Positions 25,674-33,813 of a DNA stretch of 43,860 bases are shown here, one piece after another (position 1 is the stretch's first letter; each line of letters opens with the position of its first letter). The DNA lies in the IMG/VR virus record IMGVR_UViG_3300030450_000902, positions 1 to 43,860 of that record; one strand, given 5' to 3'. The translations under genes were made by a program, and so were the position numbers. A model generated the notes under the pieces. That model was not told where the DNA came from and did not search any database. It saw only the letters and a program-made list of their open reading frames with translations. The stretch is from a virus.

Positions 25674-28102
25674 CTATGTACTCCTCCTTCATCTGCTACT
25701 GATTGCTTTAGGTCAATACCAATACTTACTTCTTGTCCTCTAATAAGTATTGGAGCCTGTGCATGTTTCTTCATAAGTCGTTGGACGGTGACAGCATCAC
25801 TAGGTTTATGGATGGCAATGAGAGCATCGTGTACGTTGAGTACCATTCTGGCATCGTTAGGCCATTCGGGATCTTCGTGACACAAATAGATGACGCTTGA
25901 TACTTTGTCACCGATTGTACTTTGGGGTACGAAAGCAATAACACTATCAAAACTTTCCTCCGTTAATCTTTCTATCCAAATGAGCCTCCGTCCAAAGGGC
26001 GTGTAGAGCATACGTTCGTCTCGGACAGTTTTAATTGTGGTGTCCCATCCTCTTTGTATTTCAGGGAAAGCCCTATGGTAACTGGCGTATGCTTCGTACC
26101 CTTGTTGAATCGGTATACCACACACTTCTGCAAGCTTGGGTGCTTGCATTCTATAGTTAAGACCGTGTACACATCGCTTTCCAAGATAGCGTTTAGTAGG
26201 GGTGAGATCATCGTTCCAATCTGAGGAGGGGATTGTATCGTAGTCTTCTTTAAATATTCTCGCAGCGTTTCCTCTATGGATATCAAATCCATCTTCATGT
26301 TCTGCCCTTTCAAAGTTTTCAATCAAGCCTTGAACATTCCAAAGGTATGCAACTACTTTAGCTTCTGCTTGTCTTAAATCAAAGTAACTAAACATATAGC
26401 CATCATCACACTTAAACATAGGATATGCTCTATGAGGTTGATTTTGTAAGTTCATCCCAGATCCCCACATAACTTTACTAGAAGATAAACGACCCGGAGC
26501 TGATTGCACACCGAACTGTTTATACTCACATCTAATCCTTCCATCGGGATCTACTTTTTGTGTGGCATATGTACTATAAAATTTATGTTCTTCTTTATAC
26601 TTATCTAGCTTTATTAAAAGTTCACGAGCTTCAGGTGACGTTTTAACATTGTCTTGCATTCTTTTACGGTTTTCTGCATTAGTGCTTGCTCCTCTTCCGA
26701 CCAACCTGAGATAGTTGAAGAACAATTCTGAAAGTTGTTTAGGACTGTTTGGATTTGGGTTAAAGTTTTTATCACCTGTGAGATCGTGGACACGAGAGTG
26801 GAAGTCTGTGAGTCTTTCATTTAACTCCTCCTTTAATTCAACTGCTATCTTATTTTTAAGTTCTATGTCTGCCAAGATTCCTCCAACTTGCATACTAATA
26901 AGATGTGGTTGCAGTCTCATAACATGTTCAAAGAAGAACTTAGATAAGTCTTGGTGTTTTAATTCTTTGCTAAGAGCAGCATGACAGGCCCAAGTGATAC
27001 AACAATCTTTGATGTTGTAATGCCAGAAGTCGTTAATGTTCCCACCTTCACGCCAAGTCTTGCCCTCGTCTTTATAGTAAGGATGATCCGTATATTGAGC
27101 AGTGAGATATCCAAGGTTATGGGGCATCCTTGGGTACAAGGTGTGATGTGCGAGTAGTGTGTCAAACCAAACATTCGGTACATAAATTCTATCCTTATAC
27201 CATAACCAGCCACAGTCAAAGGAACCGTTCTGAGCTATGAATTTATTTTCTTTATTATTAAATAACCTTTGTAGTTCGTATCTAAGTTTAAGCTCTTCGT
27301 CTGTACTAAATCTGTTTGATCTATCATCCCGGAAGTTAATGCAGATTCCAGTGTTAGGGTTGTCGGCCAATCCAATACAGGCGGTTTCATTGGCAATGAT
27401 TTCGATATCAAATGCAATTGGCTGTTTATTTCCACTAAGTCTTTTGATAAATTCGATACTTTCTTCATAACTTGGGTTAATAATTCCACTGACTTTATGC
27501 TGCTTAAACTTTCCATCTATTACTCTCCTAAGTTTTGCTATATCAAACTTGAACATAGGCTCCATAGATAAGTTGCGAAGAATGTGCCCAGGATTATTAG
27601 TTATAATAACCTTTACCTTCCTCTTCTTCCTACCAACTTCACATTCAATGACAGACCCACGCCAATTAGTAATCCCTGACTCTCCTATCAATGCATGTAA
27701 AGCAAAGTTACCGAGAGCCAAGATGTATTTAAGATTAGGTAAGTGATCTAATTCCCATTCAAGTAAGCCTTCCCAATGCTCTAGCTCTGGCTTCTTTACT
27801 GGATTACGAGCATCAGTTTTTGTAGACAATGCTACTTGCTTTTTAACTACATTAGTAACGTAACAATCAGCTCGTGTTATATCTACAGGACGTAACGTAT
27901 CCCATAGTAATCGACCAGCCCCTCCAACAAGAGGCATTGACATTTTACATTCATGTTCTCCGGGAGCTTCAGCTATTACACATATTTCACTGTCAAGTCT
28001 TCCGCTACCCAGACAGTTTACTTCTAATTGGCAAGCTTTAGCACGAGCAGTAAACTCTCTTAATAACCAACCTTCAGTTATTTTCTCCATTGGATCCATC
28101 AT
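25640..28102 (-). CDS. DNA polymerase family A fused to an N-terminal uracil-DNA-glycosylase-like domain
   Basis: An 820-residue protein with three parts. Residues about 15-200 match family-4 UDG: AEAPGEHE near 44, PLVGGAGRLLWD near 56, YVTNVVKKQ near 80, LALGNFALH, and a late NNPGHILRN. The Cys positions for the iron-sulfur cluster seem largely lost. Residues about 225-400 are the 3'-5' exonuclease: FDIE (Asp232, Glu234), QNGSFDCGW and a YNIKDCC motif. The polymerase follows, with motif A FDLRQAE (Asp575, Glu580), O-helix motif B RYLGKRCVHGLNYR (Lys642, His646, Tyr650) and motif C NVHDAL (Asp759). It replicates the phage genome. GGGGAG precedes the start. Confidence 0.92.
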   Translation of the reverse strand: MMDPMEKITEGWLLREFTARAKACQLEVNCLGSGRLDSEICVIAEAPGEHECKMSMPLVGGAGRLLWDTLRPVDITRADCYVTNVVKKQVALSTKTDARNPVKKPELEHWEGLLEWELDHLPNLKYILALGNFALHALIGESGITNWRGSVIECEVGRKKRKVKVIITNNPGHILRNLSMEPMFKFDIAKLRRVIDGKFKQHKVSGIINPSYEESIEFIKRLSGNKQPIAFDIEIIANETACIGLADNPNTGICINFRDDRSNRFSTDEELKLRYELQRLFNNKENKFIAQNGSFDCGWLWYKDRIYVPNVWFDTLLAHHTLYPRMPHNLGYLTAQYTDHPYYKDEGKTWREGGNINDFWHYNIKDCCITWACHAALSKELKHQDLSKFFFEHVMRLQPHLISMQVGGILADIELKNKIAVELKEELNERLTDFHSRVHDLTGDKNFNPNPNSPKQLSELFFNYLRLVGRGASTNAENRKRMQDNVKTSPEARELLIKLDKYKEEHKFYSTYATQKVDPDGRIRCEYKQFGVQSAPGRLSSSKVMWGSGMNLQNQPHRAYPMFKCDDGYMFSYFDLRQAEAKVVAYLWNVQGLIENFERAEHEDGFDIHRGNAARIFKEDYDTIPSSDWNDDLTPTKRYLGKRCVHGLNYRMQAPKLAEVCGIPIQQGYEAYASYHRAFPEIQRGWDTTIKTVRDERMLYTPFGRRLIWIERLTEESFDSVIAFVPQSTIGDKVSSVIYLCHEDPEWPNDARMVLNVHDALIAIHKPSDAVTVQRLMKKHAQAPILIRGQEVSIGIDLKQSVADEGGVHRWSTLTDIKST

Positions 28103-28364
28103 CTCCCCTATGCAAGTCTCTACCTAATATTGCGTACCCAATTATATCATCCCAATGATCTGCAGAGTATTTTCCACAAATAATTCTAGCTAGTTTAAGT
28201 AAGATGTTAAGAACAGCATATTCATGTGATCTCCATGCTCTTCTTTCTTGTAAACTAATTTGATTAGACATTGCTGAAATAAATCTTGCTCCAACAAAGA
28301 ATGTATCCTCTGCTTTGCCATGAGTTTCTTGTCTATCACTTAGCATATCAGAAAAGTCTTTCAT
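28074..28364 (-). CDS. DUF6378-like phage protein
   Basis: A 96-residue acidic helical protein. It matches the family pattern of RQETHGKAEDTF near residue 11, LLKLARIICGK near 54 and DHWDDIIGYAILG near 69. This small family is common in phages beside replication genes and may relate to nucleotide pyrophosphohydrolases of the MazG type; that is not proven here. Its start overlaps the previous stop (TAATG) and its end overlaps the polymerase gene. Confidence 0.75.
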   Translation of the reverse strand: MKDFSDMLSDRQETHGKAEDTFFVGARFISAMSNQISLQERRAWRSHEYAVLNILLKLARIICGKYSADHWDDIIGYAILGRDLHRGDDGSNGENN

Positions 28365-28690
28365 TATTCATCTCCTGATTCTTGGAGGATTAGAATATCT
28401 ACTTTCATTTGATCAATGTCATATTCGCCATTGACTAGTTCCATGATCATTTCCATAGCATCGTCTAAAGAGAAATCAGTACCAAGCCAATATTCAACTT
28501 GATCTTTGTTAACTAATAAATTTAACTCTTCTTTCCTATAAACTAACTCATTATCCGGTCCTTCATACTCTGAAGCATCATCTTGTATCACGATTTCATT
28601 GGTATCTTTATGTATTACCAATACCGTGCCAAAAATGTTTTGATCTATTACCTTAACTCTATCGCCTTTTTTAATTTTTATTTTACTCAC
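28364..28690 (-). CDS. Small protein with KOW/SH3-like N-terminal domain
   Basis: I choose GTG at 28690: GGAG lies 7 bases upstream and the codon overlaps the previous stop as GTGAGTAA. ATG codons at 28696 and 28708 are too close to that GGAG. The product has 108 residues. Residues 5-55 have the pattern KKGDRVKVID...GTVLVI...IVIQDD of a small beta-barrel domain, as in KOW or Tudor-like nucleic acid or protein binding modules. The acidic second half is helical. Role unknown. Confidence 0.65.
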   Translation of the reverse strand: MSKIKIKKGDRVKVIDQNIFGTVLVIHKDTNEIVIQDDASEYEGPDNELVYRKEELNLLVNKDQVEYWLGTDFSLDDAMEMIMELVNGEYDIDQMKVDILILQESGDE

Positions 28691-28868
28691 TCTCATTCTC
28701 CAACGCATTTTCTTGCAAATACATCTTGCACAATCTTGTTAGTGCATTTGATCTACTTAATTTTAACATTAATTCTTTTTGCATATGTGCTCGAACTATA
28801 TCTACGCAGACCAATTGTTCTAACGAAAATCCAATTACTCTGGCTGCATATTTTGGATTAGATACCAT
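28683..28868 (-). CDS. Small hypothetical protein
   Basis: A 61-residue helical protein. ATG at 28868 overlaps the helicase stop (TGATG), with AAAGGAG 7 bases upstream. Three Cys are spread through it. It is translated between the helicase and KOW-like genes. No family recognised. Confidence 0.6.
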   Translation of the reverse strand: MVSNPKYAARVIGFSLEQLVCVDIVRAHMQKELMLKLSRSNALTRLCKMYLQENALENESE

Positions 28869-30181
28869 CACTTATCTCCTTTCTTGTGTAAGCTAAGATT
28901 AATTGACTGTTGATCTGTAATTATAGACACATGAGTTTTGGCTCTGCTTATCGCTGTATAAAAGTTTTTACGATTAAGAAGAAAAGATCTTGATCTATTC
29001 ATGACGTAGCAAATACGATCATACTCTGATCCTTGACACTTATGTGTTGTAACAACATAAGCTAGATCTAAATCTTTTTGGGGGTTCATATAATATATGC
29101 CATAACGTCCTTGCATTTCTAGAGATACTGGAACAGTCACATCCTTATCTCCAAAGTCTATAGTAATATCTCCACAATCTTTGAAGTCTGTAACAACTCC
29201 TGTCTCTCCATTGAATACCTCTAAAGGATAACAGTTAGTTGTATAAATTACCTTATCTCCTATATACAACCTTTGTTCTTCTATGTTACTCCACTTATGA
29301 CGTTCAACAATTACATGTCTTTTGGAACTTGGTTGGAGTAGTTGTTGGATAGCAGAGTTAAGAGCTTCTGTACCTACCCAACCAACTTTGGTAGGAGATA
29401 TTATTTGATTATTGATTGCTCCATAATCTATCTCCTCTGCCAAATTATCTTGGACGAAATCTAATATAGTTTCTACTGGTGTATCAGTAAATTTAAGGGC
29501 AAAGTCTTCTTTTCGTAAAGGCATTTGACCTTTGATGATTCGTTGTCCATTAGAAATAATGTTACTGTCATTAGCTTGTCTATGAATAGTTTCTAAACTA
29601 ATTCCATCAAACTTATTAAGCATCTTTAAAAAGGACGATGGTTCCCTTTGTATTCTCTTGTTGCTTTCGATGGGTTGAAGCTGGTTAGCATCCCCAAACA
29701 TACGAATAACACCACCATTGGGAAGAGCATCAAGCAAATTCCGATGCACCTCAACTGACACCATAGCGTACTCATCAGCCAAGACAACTTTGTATTCAAT
29801 GGGATTATTCCTATCTTTCTTTGGGTCAGTAGTAACTAACGGTTTCCCTGTCTTATCATCCAGCTCACCGGGATGCGGATACTCCAATAGTCTGTGGATT
29901 GTGCAAGCTGGAATACCTGTTGCTTCAGTAATTCGTTTCGCTGCTTTACCTGTAGGAGCACACAAAACAACTTTGCAACCTTGCTTGTAGAGTTGACGGT
30001 AGACGTTTTGTAAAATAGTGGTCTTACCAGTGCCAGCAGCACCTGTAACAGCAACGATCCGCTTACTAAGATTAACGCAATCATTAACAGCTTTACGTTG
30101 AGTATCATCAAGCTCCATTTCATTACTTGTTGGCGGTATTACCTTTGTTATTTCTTCTCTTTGTTGGTTTAGGTAATTCAC
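28868..30181 (-). CDS. SF1B DNA helicase, RecD/Dda-like
   Basis: A 437-residue helicase that would move 5'-3' on single-stranded DNA. Walker A is GAAGTGKTT, about 50 residues from the start. Motif Ia APTGKAAKRI and motif II VLADEYAMVS follow, then FGDANQLQPI (motif III), a long insertion, and motifs V/VI THKCQGSEYD and YTAISRAK near the end. I take the GTG at 30181 because GGAG stands 9 bases before it; a TTG at 30196 and an ATG at 30118 are alternatives. Its 5' end overlaps the previous gene by 59 bases. Likely used for origin opening or recombination-dependent replication. Confidence 0.9.
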   Translation of the reverse strand: MNYLNQQREEITKVIPPTSNEMELDDTQRKAVNDCVNLSKRIVAVTGAAGTGKTTILQNVYRQLYKQGCKVVLCAPTGKAAKRITEATGIPACTIHRLLEYPHPGELDDKTGKPLVTTDPKKDRNNPIEYKVVLADEYAMVSVEVHRNLLDALPNGGVIRMFGDANQLQPIESNKRIQREPSSFLKMLNKFDGISLETIHRQANDSNIISNGQRIIKGQMPLRKEDFALKFTDTPVETILDFVQDNLAEEIDYGAINNQIISPTKVGWVGTEALNSAIQQLLQPSSKRHVIVERHKWSNIEEQRLYIGDKVIYTTNCYPLEVFNGETGVVTDFKDCGDITIDFGDKDVTVPVSLEMQGRYGIYYMNPQKDLDLAYVVTTHKCQGSEYDRICYVMNRSRSFLLNRKNFYTAISRAKTHVSIITDQQSINLSLHKKGDK

Positions 30182-30446
30182 TTTGTTCTTCTCCAATTGT
30201 CATGCTCGTAGATTTTGTGTCTCTATGCTTCTTGAGATTAGCTGCAACATGGACAGCACACCATCTAGTAAACATGGCTAATGATATTCCGAGGAGATAA
30301 GCCTCATGTTTGATAGCATCGTACTCTTTATTAGTACAACGTACTCTCAGGTTTCCCCCACGCTTTCCTGTGGAATTGACACCGTAGCCTAATTCGAATT
30401 CACTTGGAGTTGGAACTGTTATCTTCAGAGGAGGTTCGTAAGACAT
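30123..30446 (-). CDS. Small DNA-binding-like protein (ribbon-helix-helix / mobilisation-type fold)
   Basis: A 107-residue basic protein. Residues about 32-72 (NLRVRCTNKEYDAIKHEAYL, then GISLAMFTRW) show a beta strand followed by two helices, as in ribbon-helix-helix and mobilisation accessory proteins. The last 35 residues are basic and probably disordered. AAGGAA precedes the ATG. It may be a regulator or a DNA-binding partner of the helicase, whose gene starts inside its 3' end. Confidence 0.6.
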   Translation of the reverse strand: MSYEPPLKITVPTPSEFELGYGVNSTGKRGGNLRVRCTNKEYDAIKHEAYLLGISLAMFTRWCAVHVAANLKKHRDTKSTSMTIGEEQSELPKPTKRRNNKGNTANK

Positions 30447-30594
30447 TAAATTTCCTTATACGATGTGACATTGCTAATACATTTTTATGTCTGTAACACT
30501 TTTTATGGTTCTTTAAGAAACTATCAACGTGCATCCCACAATGAATACAATATCCAGAATTAAGATGCCATTCGTGCTTGTCGTCTTTAGGCAT
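30400..30594 (-). CDS. Small putative zinc-finger protein
   Basis: ATG at 30594 has GGGA nine bases upstream and gives 64 residues; a TTG at 30618 would add eight. Residues about 11-40 contain CIHCGMHVDSFLKNHKKCYRH, with two Cys in CxxC and later His/Cys pairs, a layout that could bind zinc. The end overlaps the next gene by 47 bases, which is long for this genome. A small nucleic acid-binding role is plausible but unproven. Confidence 0.6.
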   Translation of the reverse strand: MPKDDKHEWHLNSGYCIHCGMHVDSFLKNHKKCYRHKNVLAMSHRIRKFNVLRTSSEDNSSNSK

Positions 30595-30605
30595 ATCAAA
30601 GATTC

Positions 30606-30620
30606 CCTTGTGTGTCAAGG
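30606..30620 (-). promoter_or_regulatory. Inverted repeat CCTTG-ACACA-CAAGG (control motif copy 2)
   Basis: On the minus strand, a perfect 5-bp inverted repeat encloses ACACA. It contains the shared core TTGACACACAA also found at 37121-37131 and 41006-41016. TTGACA could act as a -35 box, but no good -10 lies 16-18 bases on. It is just upstream of the zinc-finger-like gene and may bind a regulator. Confidence 0.4.
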
Positions 30621-30738
30621 ATAGTTGTGTGTCTTACGCAAAGAAAGATCCCCTACTACCTATATGAACGATACTATCATTAAACTACCGAAACGGTTCA
30701 CTAACAACAGTAAGGTTGATAGATAGCAGGGGAAGGTC
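30621..30738. other. 118-base gene-free stretch in the minus block
   Basis: Between two minus-strand genes. It has a 14-base arm pair (30652-30665 with 30719-30732, two mismatches) around a loop of about 50 bases and a small ACCG-AAA-CGGT hairpin near 30687. No reading frame with a ribosome binding site is seen. It may form a leader or a weak transcription pause. Confidence 0.35.
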
Positions 30739-30957
30739 TTATGCTAAAGGAATTCGTTTATAGAAAGTATTAGCAGGAAGTCCCCCACTATCCATAATTC
30801 CTAATAACTCTTCAGCATTTTTAACTACTTGATGAATGGTTACATTCTCCTTTCTTAAAGGTAGAACATTGCCATCGTCATCTTTTACCGATATCACAGC
30901 GTAAACAGGTTTTACGGTGCGAATTATTTTCTTCTTTTCTTGATGTTCTTCAGCCAT
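30739..30957 (-). CDS. Small hypothetical protein
   Basis: A 72-residue protein, Lys/Val-rich, likely a small alpha-beta fold. It starts 2 bases after the DUF669-like gene without a visible ribosome binding site, so it is probably translated by coupling. Last gene before the gene-free stretch at 30621-30738. Function unknown. Confidence 0.65.
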   Translation of the reverse strand: MAEEHQEKKKIIRTVKPVYAVISVKDDDGNVLPLRKENVTIHQVVKNAEELLGIMDSGGLPANTFYKRIPLA

Positions 30958-30959
30958 AA

Positions 30960-31373
30960 TTAAGCTGCACGAACACGGTCGATAGTCGCACGAGTAACGC
31001 CTTCATAGGTGTCAAGGATAACATCCAATTCTGCTTCCATGCCTACCCACTCATTAACGTCTACTTTTTTGCTCAAAGGAGCACCAATTGCTTCCATGAA
31101 ACGCTTAGTACCATATCGAGCTTGTGGATTATCTTCCAAGCCTACACGTCTGTAAACTAAAGTAAGACCGTCTTCTGGTCCGTCCTTAAAGTCTGCAGGA
31201 AATTGGTCAGCACCAATGTGAAAAGAAATAGCACCGTACATAGTACCACGCTGGCTTTCTTTTACTTCTGCTTTTCTAATTACTCCTGTATAAGATCCTG
31301 CTGGTAAAGGCTCTGGAGCTTCTTGATTCTTGAGATCGACACTGAACTCAACAATGCTTGATAGTTCTTCCAT
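30960..31373 (-). CDS. DUF669-like protein (putative ssDNA-binding partner of Sak4)
   Basis: A 137-residue acidic protein with the layout of DUF669 or related small phage proteins: a beta start (LPAGSYTGVIRKAEVKES), a central strand set, a short helix (RYGTKRFMEAIGAP) and a C-terminal strand region with EGVTRATIDRV. Such proteins often sit beside Sak4-type recombinases and may act as single-strand binders. A strong AAGGAG site precedes the ATG. It lies downstream of the Sak4-like gene after a 132-base gap that may hold a promoter. Confidence 0.6.
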   Translation of the reverse strand: MEELSSIVEFSVDLKNQEAPEPLPAGSYTGVIRKAEVKESQRGTMYGAISFHIGADQFPADFKDGPEDGLTLVYRRVGLEDNPQARYGTKRFMEAIGAPLSKKVDVNEWVGMEAELDVILDTYEGVTRATIDRVRAA

Positions 31374-31413
31374 AGTATTTTCTCCTTGTATGTTTTGGTT
31401 AGTGGAACTGATT

Positions 31414-31442
31414 ATTATAGTGGTATCCTACATACTAGTACA
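31414..31442 (-). promoter_or_regulatory. Weak candidate promoter before the DUF669-like gene
   Basis: On the minus strand a perfect TATAAT (31419-31414) lies 17 bases after TGTACT (31442-31437), which matches the -35 consensus at only three positions. The gap between the two genes is 132 bases, unusual in this block, so a separate promoter for a highly made binding protein is reasonable. The gap also holds CTATATATAGTA (31478-31489), which recurs at 39741-39752. Confidence 0.3.
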
Positions 31443-31505
31443 GCCCCATGATCTAGTAGGTAGTATTCTTATAGTCTCTATATATAGTAATAAAGTGTGT
31501 GGCGA

Positions 31506-32312
31506 CTAAGGTAGAGGTATCTTCTTTCCTTTATTTTCTACCCAAGTCTCATACCAATTTGCAATTCCTTCGCCTTTCCATGATTCGGGATCGAAAGACC
31601 AAGAGAAGTCACTATTCCCTCCAGTAACAAACATCCGAGATTTCATAGGCTTGCGAAGACGAGAAGAACGGATAGTGATTTTTCTGTCCTTTCCTGTATC
31701 TTGCAAATGCCACACTTCTGATAATTTTATTGGTATCTCCGACTGCATTTTACCACCAACAAGAATGCTAACTTCAGTTGCACCAGTTAGCTCATCTTTT
31801 TGGGGAACATCTTCGTGTGCAATAAAAATAATATGCTTGTTAAGAGCACCTGTAACTCTAATAACTGACATGATTGCTTGCATGGTATAACTATTTCTTC
31901 TTCCATATCCTTGCAAAGTAGGCATTTCCATTGTTGCCCCTCTGACCATACTAACGCCATGCCTAAGAGACATTTCATTAAACGAAGTAATTGAATCAAA
32001 TACCACCGTCTTAATGTCTGGATTTTCATCCAACACTTGCTTGATCCCTCCAGCATTTTCATGTTTGAAAGTCTCCACTTTGTTAGGTGATTCCATACTA
32101 AAGTCAGCAATATAAATATCTTTTTGATCCATTAATGAACTCGTACCATCAGGATCGAAGTTGACCCACAAAATAGGTCGAGGAGCAGTAGCAGCTAGGG
32201 TGGTTTTACCAGCACCAGATGGACCCCAAATAATTGTAGACATTCTCTTTATTTGAGTTTCGGGCGTTGTTACTTCTACTGATCCTAAAGAAATTTTAGG
32301 TGTTGTCGCCAT
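31506..32312 (-). CDS. Sak4-like single-strand annealing recombinase (RecA-fold ATPase)
   Basis: A 268-residue protein. Walker A is GPSGAGKTT (Lys36), Walker B is KTVVFDSITSFNE near 100, and HIIFIAHEDVPQ near 160 fits motif 3 of RecA/RadA folds; GGKMQSEIPIKL near 185 follows. Length and the lone ATPase core match phage Sak4 or AAA_24 proteins, which promote strand annealing or exchange. It sits downstream of a RecB/Cas4-like nuclease and next to a DUF669-like gene, a common phage recombination set. GGAG stands 10 bases before the ATG. Confidence 0.8.
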   Translation of the reverse strand: MATTPKISLGSVEVTTPETQIKRMSTIIWGPSGAGKTTLAATAPRPILWVNFDPDGTSSLMDQKDIYIADFSMESPNKVETFKHENAGGIKQVLDENPDIKTVVFDSITSFNEMSLRHGVSMVRGATMEMPTLQGYGRRNSYTMQAIMSVIRVTGALNKHIIFIAHEDVPQKDELTGATEVSILVGGKMQSEIPIKLSEVWHLQDTGKDRKITIRSSRLRKPMKSRMFVTGGNSDFSWSFDPESWKGEGIANWYETWVENKGKKIPLP

Positions 32313-32493
32313 GTGTGATTGTCTCCTTATACATAAGCACTATTTCTATCGTATCATCAGGAAAGTTTTTACCACCGTATTCCTTTGCTTCCATATAAGT
32401 ATTAAAAGGTCCATAAGTACTTACTCCTTTAGAAAACAAACCTCTAAGGATAACATACGATGATTCTATTATAGTGCTATTACGTCCTGTCAT
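32296..32493 (-). CDS. Small hypothetical protein
   Basis: A 65-residue protein with ATGA overlap to the upstream gene and a 17-base overlap with the Sak4-like gene. Mixed alpha-beta pattern (SSYVILRGLFSKG; IEIVLMYKE), no Cys. Function unknown. Confidence 0.6.
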   Translation of the reverse strand: MTGRNSTIIESSYVILRGLFSKGVSTYGPFNTYMEAKEYGGKNFPDDTIEIVLMYKETITHGDNT

Positions 32494-32720
32494 TTGAGAT
32501 AGTCATATAACAAATTCGTTTCTACATAAGTCTTACTTGTTTGAATAAAACAACCAGAGTCAAAAAAGATATGACCTTGGTAGTAAGTAATCTTTTCTTT
32601 TATTACTGCATCTCTAAATTTATGACATGCTTTTATTGATTCAAAAGGATTAGCAGAGATAAGAGGGGTTTCCCAACCATTAAGACCAAATATCATAAAC
32701 ACTATCATAAGTTTACTCAT
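32490..32720 (-). CDS. Small secreted or membrane-associated protein
   Basis: A 76-residue protein with a hydrophobic start (MSKLMIVFMIFGLNGW) that could be a signal peptide or anchor. The remaining 55 residues have two Cys (near 31 and 57) that could form a disulfide. Start overlaps the end of the nuclease gene by 8 bases; end overlaps the next ATG. A cell-envelope role is inferred. Confidence 0.6.
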   Translation of the reverse strand: MSKLMIVFMIFGLNGWETPLISANPFESIKACHKFRDAVIKEKITYYQGHIFFDSGCFIQTSKTYVETNLLYDYLK

Positions 32721-33813
32721 TTAATACATCCCATTCATCATCTACCATTTCATTAATGATTTGATTCTTATCTTCTACAGTTTCTGAAGCACAGAAAGGC
32801 AAGAATGAACATGTTCTAAAGTATCTATTACAACTATGTGTATACATAGGTGCATCTATTACATTGTCTTTGTATTGGTCAATAGTATTAATAGTTGTAA
32901 CAAACCAATTAGCCCACTTCTCAAACATAAGAGGTGATCGTGGTACATACTCTTTTCTAATACCTTCTGCTGGAACTCTACCGATAGGTATTCGCATTCC
33001 AGAAACTAATGCATGGTTACAAGGTAGTCCTGTAAATGTAGTTGCTGCTAAACAATACCCAGTAATTTGGTGAGACAACATCCATTGAGATAGCCATGAA
33101 TCATCAAGCCTAGCACCAGTCTTCTCTTCTATTACTATAAGTTCATCCTTGTTGTAATGTAGACCATCTAACTTGCCAGTAAATCTAGCTGAACAAGTTG
33201 AAGTTTGATCATCCATCTTATATCTAATATCAACTACAATATTATATGGTATCTCTATGCCAACATCAGTCTTAGGATCTTTCTTATCTCTTATCCATAT
33301 AGGATAACGTTCCATATCATATGCATCTATATATGATATCAAGCTTTCCGAGATGTTTGATAACGTTCTTCGATTATCTGAAATATCGTCATAAAATGTG
33401 GAGGATTCGACTGCTTCAATAACAAAGTTGATTGTGTTTGTTCTATGTGTGGCTTGATTAGACAACGTACTGAGCATACGATCATATCTATCTTCACCGA
33501 AAAGTAAGACACCATGATGGTCCACATTCTTTTTCTGAACATCTGTCTTGGCTTGATATGCGTAGTATTGGTACAAGCGTACAGCCGCAAAGCCTTCATG
33601 TGAAGCACTGCCAGCTTCCAAAGCCATTGATCTTGCTGAATTTGGCATGGATTTGTGCATCTTATAACGTAGGATGCCCCATGTCGGACAAGTATTAACA
33701 GCAGATAGTTTGGTATGATCATAAGCAGGGAGTGCAACATCTGGAAATAGGATATTATCTGGTTCATCTTTAGCCATCCTCATATCTAATGATAGTAATT
33801 CAAACTTACTCAT
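32713..33813 (-). CDS. PD-(D/E)XK nuclease with Cas4/RecB-like iron-sulfur cysteine set
   Basis: A 366-residue protein. The core is FTGKLDG followed by IVIEEKTG (about residues 210-233), the Asp and Glu-x-Lys of the PD-(D/E)XK fold, then a QITGYCLA helix with Gln. Cys42 near the start and Cys328, Cys335 and Cys341 at the end would hold a 4Fe-4S cluster, as in Cas4 and AddB. It probably resects DNA ends to give single strands for the Sak4-like protein two genes on. The start overlaps the previous stop by 8 bases. Confidence 0.85.
   Translation of the reverse strand: MSKFELLSLDMRMAKDEPDNILFPDVALPAYDHTKLSAVNTCPTWGILRYKMHKSMPNSARSMALEAGSASHEGFAAVRLYQYYAYQAKTDVQKKNVDHHGVLLFGEDRYDRMLSTLSNQATHRTNTINFVIEAVESSTFYDDISDNRRTLSNISESLISYIDAYDMERYPIWIRDKKDPKTDVGIEIPYNIVVDIRYKMDDQTSTCSARFTGKLDGLHYNKDELIVIEEKTGARLDDSWLSQWMLSHQITGYCLAATTFTGLPCNHALVSGMRIPIGRVPAEGIRKEYVPRSPLMFEKWANWFVTTINTIDQYKDNVIDAPMYTHSCNRYFRTCSFLPFCASETVEDKNQIINEMVDDEWDVLNE

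Noticed and set aside
25972-26322. 116-codon minus frame inside the polymerase gene
   Set aside because: Same-strand shadow in another frame; the polymerase motifs fix the true frame.
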